Under the pieces are notes generated by a model. The model saw only the letters and a program-made list of their open reading frames with translations. It had not been told where the DNA came from and made no database searches. From Chlorobiota bacterium (GTDB lineage Bacteria > Bacteroidota > Bacteroidia > Flavobacteriales > Flavobacteriaceae), in assembly GCA_013151975.1 (NCBI GenBank), contig JAADHG010000165.1, forward strand, positions 1 to 8,093: a DNA stretch of 8,093 bases, read 5' to 3'. This document shows positions 1 to 6,500 of this stretch, one piece after another. Made by a program: the position numbers and the translations under genes. Position 1 is the stretch's first letter. Each line of letters starts with the position of its first letter.

Positions 1-909
1 CCTGATGGTATTAACTTAGATTCTTGGAGAGAAGAACTCCTTAAAGGTGAAAAAGCATCTCTAAAAGGTTTTTTTGATAAGGCAAAAATTTTGAATCTGA
101 GAAACAGTATTTTTGTTGATGTTACAGCAAATCAAGAGGTTTCAGATATATATGCAAACTATCTACGTGAAAGTATTGCTGTTGTAGCTTGTAATAAAAT
201 TGCATGCTCGAGTAATTATAATAATTACAATACGCTGAAACAATTATCAAGAAAATACAACGCGCCTTTCTTATTTGAAACTAATGTTGGTGCAGGATTA
301 CCTGTAATTGATACCCTCAACCATTTAATTACATCAGGAGATAAAATACATTCCATTCATGCGGTACTATCAGGTAGTTTGAACTTTGTTTTTAATAATT
401 TTGATACAAGTAAAAAATTCCATGATGTCGTGAAACAAGCACAAAATGAAGGTTATACGGAGCCAGATCCAAGAATAGATTTGAGTGGTGTTGATGTTGC
501 TAGAAAAATATTGATACTAGCTCGCGAAAGTGGAACGGAAATGAATCTAGAAGATATTGAAAACATATCATTCTTATCTCCATCAGCCCAAAAAGCTAAT
601 TCTGTGGACGATTTTTACGAGACATTAATCAAAGATGAAGCACATTATCAAAACTTATTGGCTTCAGCTAAAAAGAATGATTGTCAACTTAAATATGTAG
701 CAAAATTTGTTAACGGAAAAGCTTCAGTGGGATTAAAAGAAATCCCCAAAGGGCATCCTTTCTATAATCTAGAAGGAAAAGATAATATTGTAATGTTTTA
801 TACCGAGCGATATCCAGAGCAACCTATGATTATTAAAGGTGCTGGTGCTGGTGCTGATGTAACAGCCGCTGGTTTATTTGCCGATATAATAAGGATTGGA
901 AATAACTAG
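1..909 (+). CDS. thrA: Bifunctional aspartokinase/homoserine dehydrogenase ThrA, C-terminal (homoserine dehydrogenase) part; 5' end outside window
   Basis: The frame is open from base 1 (PDGINLDSWREE...), so this is the 3' end (302 residues) of a longer gene; the TTG at 91 is internal. It reduces aspartate semialdehyde to homoserine with NAD(P)H. Visible homoserine dehydrogenase features, in fragment numbering: ANQEV after the FVD strand, the NK pair with Lys66, NVGAGLP at 95-101, and the segment YTEPDPRIDLSGVDVARK. In that segment Glu154, Asp165 and Lys169 have the spacing of the catalytic Glu208, Asp219 and Lys223 of yeast Hom6. The end (GAGAGADVTAAGLFAD) is typical of the family. The aspartokinase half is inferred: in Bacteroidetes the homoserine dehydrogenase beside thrB and thrC is usually fused to it, and the sequence resembles the E. 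coli ThrA/MetL C-terminus. A monofunctional Hom is less likely. First gene of thrABC; thrB follows 2 bp after the stop. Confidence 0.93.
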   Translation, partial: PDGINLDSWREELLKGEKASLKGFFDKAKILNLRNSIFVDVTANQEVSDIYANYLRESIAVVACNKIACSSNYNNYNTLKQLSRKYNAPFLFETNVGAGLPVIDTLNHLITSGDKIHSIHAVLSGSLNFVFNNFDTSKKFHDVVKQAQNEGYTEPDPRIDLSGVDVARKILILARESGTEMNLEDIENISFLSPSAQKANSVDDFYETLIKDEAHYQNLLASAKKNDCQLKYVAKFVNGKASVGLKEIPKGHPFYNLEGKDNIVMFYTERYPEQPMIIKGAGAGADVTAAGLFADIIRIGNN

Positions 910-911
910 TT

Positions 912-1841
912 ATGACGAACGAAATAAAAATATTCTCACCTGCAACTGTTGCAAACGTAGCCTGTGGTTTTGATGTGTTAGGGTTTTGCTTAGACAATGT
1001 CGGTGATGAAATGGTGATACGGAAAATTTCAAAAAAAGGAATTTACATTACCAAAATTGAAGGTTATAATTTGCCTTATGAAGCTCATCTAAACGTAGCA
1101 GGTGTTTCTGCCTTGGCTCTTATTGAAGATGCAAATCCTGATTGTGGTTTTGAAATAGAAATCTATAAACACATTAAGCCAGGAAGTGGAATTGGCAGTA
1201 GTTCTGCCAGTGCTGCAGGAAGTGTTTTTGGAATTAATGAATTGTTAGGAAGACCTTATAACAATACACAGCTCACCTATTTTGCTATGAAAGGTGAGGC
1301 TATTGCTAGTATGAGTGAACATGCCGATAATTTGGCGCCAGCACTATTTGGAGGTTTTACGTTAGTAAAAAGTATTGCGCCTTTAGAAATATTGCAAATT
1401 CCAACACCAAAGGAATTATATGCCACCATTATTCATCCACAAATTGAAATTAAAACATCAGAAGCACGTGCTATTTTACCTAAAAATGTGCCCTTAAAAG
1501 ATGCCATAGGTCAATGGGCAAATGTCGGGAGTTTAATCCATGCCTTACATACAAGCAATTATAGTTTAATACAAAGATCACTACAAGACATAATTGTAGA
1601 GCCCTATAGAAGTAAGCTTATTCCACATTTTGATGATGTAAAATTTGCTGCGTTAAATCATGGCGCGCTTGGTTGTTCCATTTCAGGATCTGGACCTTCT
1701 ATATTTGCACTTAGCGAAGGCTTAGAAGTTGCCAAAAATGTTGAAGATGCAATGAAAACAATATATTCAGAAACAGGTATCGAATTTGATACTTTCGTGT
1801 CTCCTATAAATACAAAAGGTATTAAAATCCTCAATTCTTAA
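912..1841 (+). CDS. thrB: Homoserine kinase ThrB (GHMP kinase family)
   Basis: This cytoplasmic 309-residue enzyme phosphorylates homoserine with ATP to give O-phosphohomoserine, the substrate of the next gene product. All three GHMP-kinase signatures are visible. The N-terminal substrate motif is FSPATVANVACGFDVLGF at residues 8-25. The phosphate-binding loop is PGSGIGSSSAS at 90-100. The glycine-rich C-terminal motif is GALGCSISGSGPSIFAL at 251-267. SEHADNLAPALFGGF (135-149) is also typical of ThrB. Length matches the family (about 300-320 residues). The ATG at 912 is 2 bp after thrA and 6 bp precede thrC, so the three are almost certainly co-transcribed and probably translationally coupled. 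There is no clear Shine-Dalgarno sequence, as is usual in Bacteroidetes. The thr promoter and any leader would lie left of the window. Confidence 0.97.
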   Translation: MTNEIKIFSPATVANVACGFDVLGFCLDNVGDEMVIRKISKKGIYITKIEGYNLPYEAHLNVAGVSALALIEDANPDCGFEIEIYKHIKPGSGIGSSSASAAGSVFGINELLGRPYNNTQLTYFAMKGEAIASMSEHADNLAPALFGGFTLVKSIAPLEILQIPTPKELYATIIHPQIEIKTSEARAILPKNVPLKDAIGQWANVGSLIHALHTSNYSLIQRSLQDIIVEPYRSKLIPHFDDVKFAALNHGALGCSISGSGPSIFALSEGLEVAKNVEDAMKTIYSETGIEFDTFVSPINTKGIKILNS

Positions 1842-1847
1842 TTTAAA

Positions 1848-3140
1848 ATGCTATACTACTCTCTCAATAAAAAAGCCCCTAACGCATCATTTAAAGACGC
1901 TGTTATAAAAGGGTTAGCACCCGATAAAGGCTTGTATTTCCCTGAAACTATAACGCCTTTACCTCAATCCTTTTTTGAAGATTTTGACAATCTATCACAT
2001 TCTGAAATTGCATTTGAAGCCATTAAGCAATTCGTATTGCCTGATATTCCTGAAAATATTCTAAAACAAATTATTGAAGAAACGCTATCCTTTGAGTTTC
2101 CTATTGTTGAGCTCACAAAAAACATATCGACTTTAGAACTGTTTCACGGACCCACAATGGCATTTAAAGATGTTGGGGCTCGGTTTATGGCGCGATGCCT
2201 AGGCTATTTCAATAAAAACAACACTAAAGAAGTCACTGTTTTAGTGGCCACCTCTGGAGATACAGGCGGCGCTGTAGCCAATGGATTTCTAGGTGTAAAA
2301 GGTGTAAATGTTGTAATACTATATCCTAGTGGAAAAGTAAGCGACATTCAAGAAAAACAACTTACAACACTTGGGCAAAACATTACAGCCTTGGAGGTTA
2401 ATGGCACGTTTGATGATTGCCAAGACATGGTAAAAATAGCATTTTTAGACAATGAAATAACAAACCGTATACAACTCACTTCAGCAAACTCTATAAATGT
2501 AGCACGTTGGTTACCACAAATGTTCTACTTTATGTTTGCCTATAAACAACTTAAAAACACATACAAACACATTGCATTCTCAGTACCTAGTGGGAATTTT
2601 GGTAATGTTTGCGCAGGTATGATGGCACAACAATTAGGCTTGCCAATGGATCATTTTATAGCTTCCAATAACGAGAATAATGTAATTACAGAGTATCTTA
2701 AAACACAATTATACCAGCCTAAACCAAGTATACAAACCATAAGCAATGCTATGGATGTTGGCAACCCAAGTAATTTTATACGTATTCAAGAAATCTATAA
2801 GCACAACTTCGAAGCTTTAAAAAACAACTTATCCTCTTATAGTTTTACTGATGAAGAAACAAAAGAAGCCATGAAAGAGATTTACAATACTTATAATTAT
2901 GTCGCTGATCCTCACGGTGCTGTTGGGTATTTAGGAGCAAAAGCATATCTCAAAAACAATCCAGAGGCACACTGTGTGTTTTTAGAAACAGCACATCCTA
3001 CTAAGTTTTTAGATGTAGTTGAAGAAGTTATCCTCCAAAAACAAGACTTACCACCGCAAATACAAGCAGTAATGGACAAAGAAAAAGCGTCTATTGCAGT
3101 CAATACTTATGAGGATATAAAGGCGTATTTATTAGCATAG
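1848..3140 (+). CDS. thrC: Threonine synthase ThrC (PLP-dependent)
   Basis: It converts O-phosphohomoserine to threonine and phosphate, the last step of the pathway, using pyridoxal phosphate. The 430-residue protein fits the long, E. coli-like class of threonine synthases. The N-terminus (YYSLNKKAPNASFKDAVIKGLAPDKGLYFPE) is the family's usual N-terminal domain. The PLP-binding lysine is Lys107 in HGPTMAFKDVGARF. The phosphate-binding loop is visible in VATSGDTGGAVANGF at about 133-147. The downstream segments VPSGNFGN and DPHGAVGY are also conserved. The ATG lies 6 bp after the thrB stop, so it is the third gene of thrABC. No obvious intrinsic terminator follows, but a candidate promoter for gcvT begins about 40 bp downstream. 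An open minus-strand frame inside this gene is only its shadow. Confidence 0.97.
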   Translation: MLYYSLNKKAPNASFKDAVIKGLAPDKGLYFPETITPLPQSFFEDFDNLSHSEIAFEAIKQFVLPDIPENILKQIIEETLSFEFPIVELTKNISTLELFHGPTMAFKDVGARFMARCLGYFNKNNTKEVTVLVATSGDTGGAVANGFLGVKGVNVVILYPSGKVSDIQEKQLTTLGQNITALEVNGTFDDCQDMVKIAFLDNEITNRIQLTSANSINVARWLPQMFYFMFAYKQLKNTYKHIAFSVPSGNFGNVCAGMMAQQLGLPMDHFIASNNENNVITEYLKTQLYQPKPSIQTISNAMDVGNPSNFIRIQEIYKHNFEALKNNLSSYSFTDEETKEAMKEIYNTYNYVADPHGAVGYLGAKAYLKNNPEAHCVFLETAHPTKFLDVVEEVILQKQDLPPQIQAVMDKEKASIAVNTYEDIKAYLLA

Positions 3141-3182
3141 ACAACATCCTCTATTTAATAAGGTATTCAACCAAAATTTATG

Positions 3183-3190
3183 TAGTTTTG
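3183..3190 (+). promoter_or_regulatory. Candidate Bacteroidetes -7 box for gcvT
   Basis: TAGTTTTG is an exact match to the Bacteroidetes -7 consensus TAnnTTTG, 24 bp upstream of the chosen gcvT ATG. A transcript would start near 3195-3198, leaving a leader of roughly 20 bases. I see no TTG at the expected -33 distance, so the match is partial. The box covers the alternative TTG start at 3188, which argues that translation does not begin there. Confidence 0.45.
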
Positions 3191-3214
3191 CGTCTCAAAA
3201 TTCAATACATTACT

Positions 3215-4297
3215 ATGAAAAATATTGCATTACATGCTACACATGAATCACTTGGAGCTAAAATGGTTCCTTTTGCCGGCTATAACATGCCAGTACAATA
3301 TGAAGGTGTAAATATTGAACACGAAACTGTTAGAAAAGCAGTTGGTGTGTTTGATGTCTCACATATGGGAGAATTTTTAATTGAAGGACCAAATGCACTG
3401 GATTTAATTCAGAAAGTAACTAGTAATGATGCTTCTAAGCTTACCATAGGAAAAGCGCAATACAGTTGCTTTCCAAATGATGATGGCGGGATTGTTGACG
3501 ATCTTATTGTTTATAAAATAAAAGAAGAAACCTACTTATTGGTTGTAAATGCGGGTAATATTGAAAAGGATTGGAATTGGATTGCTTCAAAAAATGATAT
3601 TGGTGCAGAAATGCGAGACATAAGTAACGATTACTCTTTGCTTGCTATACAAGGACCAAAAGCCATTGAAGCCATGCAATCCTTATCTAGTCATGATTTA
3701 TCCGAAATAAAATTCTATAATTTTGTTGTAGGCGATTTTGCAGGAATAGAACACGTTATTATTTCGGCAACGGGTTATACAGGAAGTGGCGGATTTGAAA
3801 TTTATTGCAAAAATGAAGACGTGCAACAAGTTTGGGATAAAGTGTTTGAAGCTGGAGCCAATTATGGTATAAAACCTATTGGACTAGCAGCTCGAGATAC
3901 CTTGCGTTTAGAAATGGGATATTGCCTTTATGGTAATGATATTGACGATACAACCTCACCTATTGAAGCCGGTTTGGGTTGGATTACTAAGTTTACAAAA
4001 GAATTCACCAATAGTAAAGCGCTTAAACATCAGAAAGAACACGGCGTTGAACGCAAGCTGATTGCTTTTGAACTTGACGAACGTGGTATTCCACGCCATG
4101 GCTATGATATTGTTGATGGTAACGGAACTAAAATTGGTGAAGTCACCTCAGGAACCATGTCTCCATCTTTAGGTAAAGGTATTGGCTTAGGTTATGTGCC
4201 GCCTATTTTTGCAAGTGCTGATAGTAAAATTAATATCCAAATTAGAAAAAAAGCTATTCCTGCAATAGTAGTGAAACTTCCGTTTTATAAAGGATAA
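3215..4297 (+). CDS. gcvT: Glycine cleavage system aminomethyltransferase (T-protein) GcvT
   Basis: T-protein takes the aminomethyl group from lipoylated H-protein, releases ammonia and forms 5,10-methylene-tetrahydrofolate. Starting at the ATG at 3215 gives 360 residues, the usual length; the frame extends to a TTG at 3188, but that codon lies inside a promoter-like box and would add only MRLKIQYIT. Conserved parts: MVPFAGYNMPVQYEG (17-31), FDVSHMGEF (46-54), GGIVDDLIVYK (91-101) with the folate-contacting catalytic aspartate at Asp95/Asp96, ATGYTGSGGFEIY (185-197), GLAARDTLRLEMGY (223-236), and the C-terminal barrel motif GEVTSGTMSPSLGKGIGLGYV (308-328). No P-, H- or L-protein gene is in the window, so the system is dispersed. 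The short-chain dehydrogenase gene follows after 30 bp, probably on the same transcript. Confidence 0.96.
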   Translation: MKNIALHATHESLGAKMVPFAGYNMPVQYEGVNIEHETVRKAVGVFDVSHMGEFLIEGPNALDLIQKVTSNDASKLTIGKAQYSCFPNDDGGIVDDLIVYKIKEETYLLVVNAGNIEKDWNWIASKNDIGAEMRDISNDYSLLAIQGPKAIEAMQSLSSHDLSEIKFYNFVVGDFAGIEHVIISATGYTGSGGFEIYCKNEDVQQVWDKVFEAGANYGIKPIGLAARDTLRLEMGYCLYGNDIDDTTSPIEAGLGWITKFTKEFTNSKALKHQKEHGVERKLIAFELDERGIPRHGYDIVDGNGTKIGEVTSGTMSPSLGKGIGLGYVPPIFASADSKINIQIRKKAIPAIVVKLPFYKG

Positions 4298-4316
4298 AAC
4301 CCATTAAACGCTCTAT

Positions 4317-4320
4317 GGAG
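4317..4320 (+). promoter_or_regulatory. Shine-Dalgarno-like GGAG before the SDR gene
   Basis: GGAG sits 7 bases before the ATG at 4328. It is the only start in the window with a clear Shine-Dalgarno-like element; the other starts have A/T-rich, SD-less leaders as is normal in Bacteroidetes. It supports the 4328 start. An SD may have little effect on initiation in this phylum, so its function is uncertain. Confidence 0.35.
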
Positions 4321-4327
4321 ATGATAA

Positions 4328-5158
4328 ATGAAGGTTAAAGAGAGCAAACATAGAATCCTAATTCTTGGTGCAAGTGGCTTTATAGGTAATGCTATTTATA
4401 AAGAACTATGCTCCTATTTTAAAACGTATGGTACTTATTGTAGAAGTGATGAAGAATTAAACAAGAATAAGCATTTCTATCAGTATAATATTGAAGAAGA
4501 TGATATCTTCGAAATTCTTGATATTGTAAAACCAACAATCATTATTTCAGCGCTTCGTGGTGATTTTGCTGCACAAATTATGGCACATCAACACCTTTCT
4601 GAATATATAAAGACACCGCAATGCAAACTCATCTATTTATCCTCAGCAGTTGTGTTTGATGCCTATAGCAAATACCCAAGTTACGAGTACGACAAAACAT
4701 TAAGCCATAGTATTTATGGTCATTTTAAAATAAAAATTGAAAATGCGTTGTTGCGATTACCAAAACAAAAGGTAGCTATTTTAAGACTTCCAATGGTATT
4801 TGGTTCTAATTCACCCAGAATTGAATCCTTAAAAACTTATTTAAAAGAAAAAGAACCTATAGAAATATTCCCAAATTTGATAATGAATGTCACTACCAGT
4901 AAAAAACTAACACAACAAATTCATTACATCATTAATAGAAATAAATTTGGAATCTTCCACTTAGGCAGCAAAGATTTAGTACATCACGACGATTTTATAA
5001 AAGAAATTATTAATAAACTCGGTAATTATAAGCCTGTTTTTAAGCATGTATACACTACCAATGACGATAGATATTTAGCAGTATTACCCAAAGACAATGT
5101 GCTTCCAAAACATCTGCAATTAATGAGTCAAGAGATTTTATCAAAATTAGAGGTTTAA
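4328..5158 (+). CDS. NAD(P)-dependent short-chain dehydrogenase of the extended SDR type (RmlD/NAD-epimerase-like)
   Basis: A 276-residue cytoplasmic protein with an extended-SDR layout. The N-terminal Rossmann strand and loop are RILILGASGFIG, with GxxGxxG at residues 14-20. A Ser-Ser pair (105-106, LIYLSSAVVFD) stands where the catalytic Ser/Thr is expected. The active-site YxxxK is YGHFK (Tyr130, Lys134), followed by the family-typical Glu138. RLPMVFGS (153-160) marks the start of the substrate-binding part. It resembles sugar-nucleotide reductases (RmlD, dTDP-4-dehydrorhamnose reductase) and NAD-dependent epimerases, but none of the other dTDP-rhamnose genes are nearby, so the substrate cannot be assigned. 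It lies 30 bp after gcvT and 53 bp before the pterin dehydratase gene, so it is probably part of a gcvT transcript. The start is supported by a GGAG 7 bases upstream. The general class is clear; the reaction is unknown. Confidence 0.85.
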   Translation: MKVKESKHRILILGASGFIGNAIYKELCSYFKTYGTYCRSDEELNKNKHFYQYNIEEDDIFEILDIVKPTIIISALRGDFAAQIMAHQHLSEYIKTPQCKLIYLSSAVVFDAYSKYPSYEYDKTLSHSIYGHFKIKIENALLRLPKQKVAILRLPMVFGSNSPRIESLKTYLKEKEPIEIFPNLIMNVTTSKKLTQQIHYIINRNKFGIFHLGSKDLVHHDDFIKEIINKLGNYKPVFKHVYTTNDDRYLAVLPKDNVLPKHLQLMSQEILSKLEV

Positions 5159-5181
5159 CCCTTTTAAAACTTAAAATTGCG

Positions 5182-5189
5182 TACATTTA
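5182..5189 (+). promoter_or_regulatory. Weak candidate -7 box before the pterin dehydratase gene
   Basis: TACATTTA matches seven of the eight positions of TAnnTTTG (last G replaced by A), 22 bp before the ATG at 5212. The distance to the start resembles that of the gcvT box. There is no TTG at the expected -33 position. It may give the gene some transcription of its own, or be chance in AT-rich sequence. Confidence 0.25.
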
Positions 5190-5211
5190 TTTCCCACAAA
5201 ACTGTAACATA

Positions 5212-5502
5212 ATGTCAAAACTTTCCGAAGAAGATATTGAAAAAAGATTACTTCATTTTCCCGATTGGGAGTATCATAACAATGCCATTCATGCCGAATT
5301 TGAATTTGAAAATTTTAAAGATTGCTTTAGTGCCATGAGCCGAATAGCCTTTGAATGTGAAGCACTTAACCACCATCCAGATTGGTCAAATACTTATAAT
5401 GTACTCACTATTTCGTTATCTACACATAGTGCAAATGGAGTCACTAATAAAGACTTTAAATTGGCCGAAGCTATTGAAACTATTGTAGAGGTTGAAGAAT
5501 AA
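5212..5502 (+). CDS. 4a-hydroxytetrahydrobiopterin dehydratase (pterin-4a-carbinolamine dehydratase, PCD/PhhB/DCoH family)
   Basis: A 96-residue, single-domain cytoplasmic protein of normal PCD length. Members dehydrate the 4a-carbinolamine formed by aromatic amino acid hydroxylases, regenerating quinonoid dihydropterin. The PCD signature is intact: Glu50, then HHP at 54-56, Tyr62, His72 and Asp81, with the family spacing E-x3-H-H-P-x5-Y-x9-H-x8-D. His54, His55 and His72 correspond to the active-site histidines. It follows the SDR gene by 53 bp and precedes the yebC promoter. No phenylalanine hydroxylase gene is in the window. Known alternatives for bacterial PCDs without a hydroxylase partner include a role in molybdopterin metabolism, so the physiological job depends on whether the genome carries phhA. 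The symbol phhB is often used but is left blank because the partner is unseen. Confidence 0.94.
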   Translation: MSKLSEEDIEKRLLHFPDWEYHNNAIHAEFEFENFKDCFSAMSRIAFECEALNHHPDWSNTYNVLTISLSTHSANGVTNKDFKLAEAIETIVEVEE

Positions 5503-5503
5503 T

Positions 5504-5533
5504 TTGTTTTTACAATTAGCATTTTTAAATTTG
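5504..5533 (+). promoter_or_regulatory. yebC: Bacteroidetes-type promoter for yebC (TTG-N19-TAnnTTTG)
   Basis: TTG at 5504-5506 (within TTTG) is separated by exactly 19 bp from TAAATTTG at 5526-5533. This fits the flavobacterial consensus in both elements and spacing and is the only complete match I found in the window. Transcription would begin near 5539-5541, giving a leader of about 75 bases before the yebC ATG at 5615. The -33 TTG directly follows the stop codon of the pterin dehydratase gene. Confidence 0.7.
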
Positions 5534-5552
5534 TGGCTATTAATATATAGCT

Positions 5553-5564
5553 TCATGTACATGA
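5553..5564. repeat. 12-bp perfect palindrome in yebC leader
   Basis: TCATGTACATGA reads the same on both strands. It lies about 20 bp downstream of the yebC -7 box, hence just after the predicted transcription start. With no loop it suits a dimeric DNA-binding protein better than an RNA hairpin. A palindrome of this length is expected a few times by chance in 8 kb, so only its position makes it notable. Confidence 0.5.
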
Positions 5565-5575
5565 TAACTTTATCA
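5562..5575. repeat. TGATAA-CT-TTATCA inverted repeat in yebC leader
   Basis: Perfect 6-bp arms (TGATAA and TTATCA) are separated by CT. The repeat overlaps the preceding palindrome by three bases (5562-5564), so the two dyads form one 23-bp block between the predicted yebC transcription start and the start codon. It could be an operator; the 2-base loop is too small for a stable RNA hairpin with all pairs formed. Confidence 0.5.
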
Positions 5576-5588
5576 ACTTTTGGCACTA

Positions 5589-5609
5589 TTAACTTTTAAC
5601 TATTAACTT
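5589..5609 (+). repeat. Three tandem heptamers TTAACTW next to the yebC start
   Basis: TTAACTT, TTAACTA and TTAACTT follow each other without gaps and end 5 bases before the yebC ATG. Read another way, ACTATTAACTT occurs at 5585-5595 and again at 5599-5609, a 14-bp period. The repeat fills the region a 30S subunit would cover at initiation, so copy number could affect translation. It may also be a neutral short tandem repeat. Confidence 0.75.
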
Positions 5610-5614
5610 AAATT

Positions 5615-6334
5615 ATGGGAAGAGCTTTTGAATTTCGTAAAGCACGTAAAATGAAACGTTGGTCTGCTATGAGCAAAGCCTTTACACGTATTGGTAAAGA
5701 TATTGTAATGGCTGTAAAAGAAGGCGGTCCAGATCCTGACAGTAACTCACGTTTACGCGCAGTAATTCAAAATGCGAAGTCGGTAAACATGCCTAAGGAC
5801 AATGTAGAACGCGCTATAAAACGTGCGAGCGACAAAAGTCTTGGCGATTATAAAGAGGTCTTATTTGAAGGCTATGCGCCTCATGGCATTGCCATACTTG
5901 TAGAAACCGCAACCGATAACAATACCCGAACCGTTGCTAATGTGCGCAGTTATTTTAACAAGTGTAATGGTAGCTTAGGCACATCAGGTTCTGTGGTGTT
6001 TATGTTTGATCATACTTGTAATTTTAGAATCCCTGCTGAAGGTCTTGATGCCGAAGAAATAGAACTAGAATTTATAGATTTTGGTGCCGAAGAAGTTTTT
6101 GATGATGATGATGGCATTTTAATTTACGCACCATTTGAGAGCTTTGGAGCTATACAAGCTGAATTAGAAAAGCGTGGTATTGAAATACTCTCGTCTGGCT
6201 TTGAGCGTATCCCACAAGTTACCAAACAACTTAATGCAGAACAAGCTGCCGATGTGGAAAAGCTTTTAGAAAAGATTGAAGAAGATGATGATGTACAAAA
6301 TGTATATCATACCATGGAAGAGCTTACCGACTAG
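5615..6334 (+). CDS. yebC: YebC/PmpR (TACO1) family protein
   Basis: A 239-residue cytoplasmic protein of normal length for the YebC family. Members were described as DNA-binding transcriptional regulators (PmpR type). The mitochondrial homologue TACO1 is a translational activator, and recent work ties bacterial members to relief of ribosome stalling, notably at proline-rich stretches. Conserved parts: the basic N-terminal segment (1-36, with KAFTRIGKDI in place of the E. coli KIFTKI stretch), PDPDSNSRLRAVIQNAKSVNMPKDNVERAIKR at about 39-70, and the central EGYAPHGIAILVE (85-97), TDNNTRTVANVR (100-111) and GSLGTSGSVVFMF (119-131). Asp/Glu-rich stretches (EEVFDDDDG and a C-terminal EEDDD) are present. 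The start MGRAFEFRKARK differs from the MAGHSKW start of proteobacterial YebC and looks like the Bacteroidetes form. Transcribed from its own promoter at 5504-5533. The direct target is unknown. Confidence 0.95.
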   Translation: MGRAFEFRKARKMKRWSAMSKAFTRIGKDIVMAVKEGGPDPDSNSRLRAVIQNAKSVNMPKDNVERAIKRASDKSLGDYKEVLFEGYAPHGIAILVETATDNNTRTVANVRSYFNKCNGSLGTSGSVVFMFDHTCNFRIPAEGLDAEEIELEFIDFGAEEVFDDDDGILIYAPFESFGAIQAELEKRGIEILSSGFERIPQVTKQLNAEQAADVEKLLEKIEEDDDVQNVYHTMEELTD

Positions 6335-6419
6335 TGAGTTGTTAGAATTTTTTCTTTGTTTTTTTACAATTACTCCAAAAAAAGTATATCTTCATTTTAT
6401 AAAACCAGATGCATTCTTT

Positions 6420-6448
6420 GTTTATCCGGGATTAATACCTTGATAAAC
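6420..6448. repeat. Inverted repeat (11-position stem) in the yebC-SRPBCC gap
   Basis: GTTTATC (6420-6426) and GATAAAC (6442-6448) are perfect complements. Inside them GGG (6428-6430) can face CCT (6438-6440) with one G-U pair, after one C/T mismatch, leaving the 7-base loop ATTAATA. No T-run follows on either strand, so it does not look like an intrinsic terminator. It lies in the 166-bp gap between yebC and the next gene, about 50 bp before the chosen start. It may be an operator or an RNA leader structure. I saw no good promoter match in this gap. Confidence 0.55.
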
Positions 6449-6500
6449 GTGATATATGTATGGTTATAGTGCATTAATTAAAAACACTAAAAATAAGAAA

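Noticed and set aside
838..855. GGTGCT repeated three times in thrA
   Set aside because: It encodes the conserved GAGAGA stretch of homoserine dehydrogenases, so coding explains it.
91..909. TTG at 91 as start of a complete 272-residue gene
   Set aside because: The frame is open to base 1 and the upstream residues fit ThrA; the homoserine dehydrogenase nucleotide-binding part lies further upstream, so the gene is cut by the window edge.
2912..3103. Minus-strand 63-residue open frame inside thrC
   Set aside because: It lies wholly within the strongly supported thrC coding sequence and has no recognisable protein features.
6100..6115. GAT triplet run in yebC
   Set aside because: It encodes an acidic DDDD stretch in a region that is acidic in this family; no sign of a separate repeat element.
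6348..6391. T-run then A-run after yebC as an intrinsic terminator
   Set aside because: The possible stem consists only of A-T pairs around an 11-base loop and is too weak to support.
6456..6500. Upstream ATG adding 15 residues to the SRPBCC protein
   Set aside because: The added stretch is Lys/Asn-rich and outside the domain; the ATG at 6501 fits the family start. It cannot be fully excluded.
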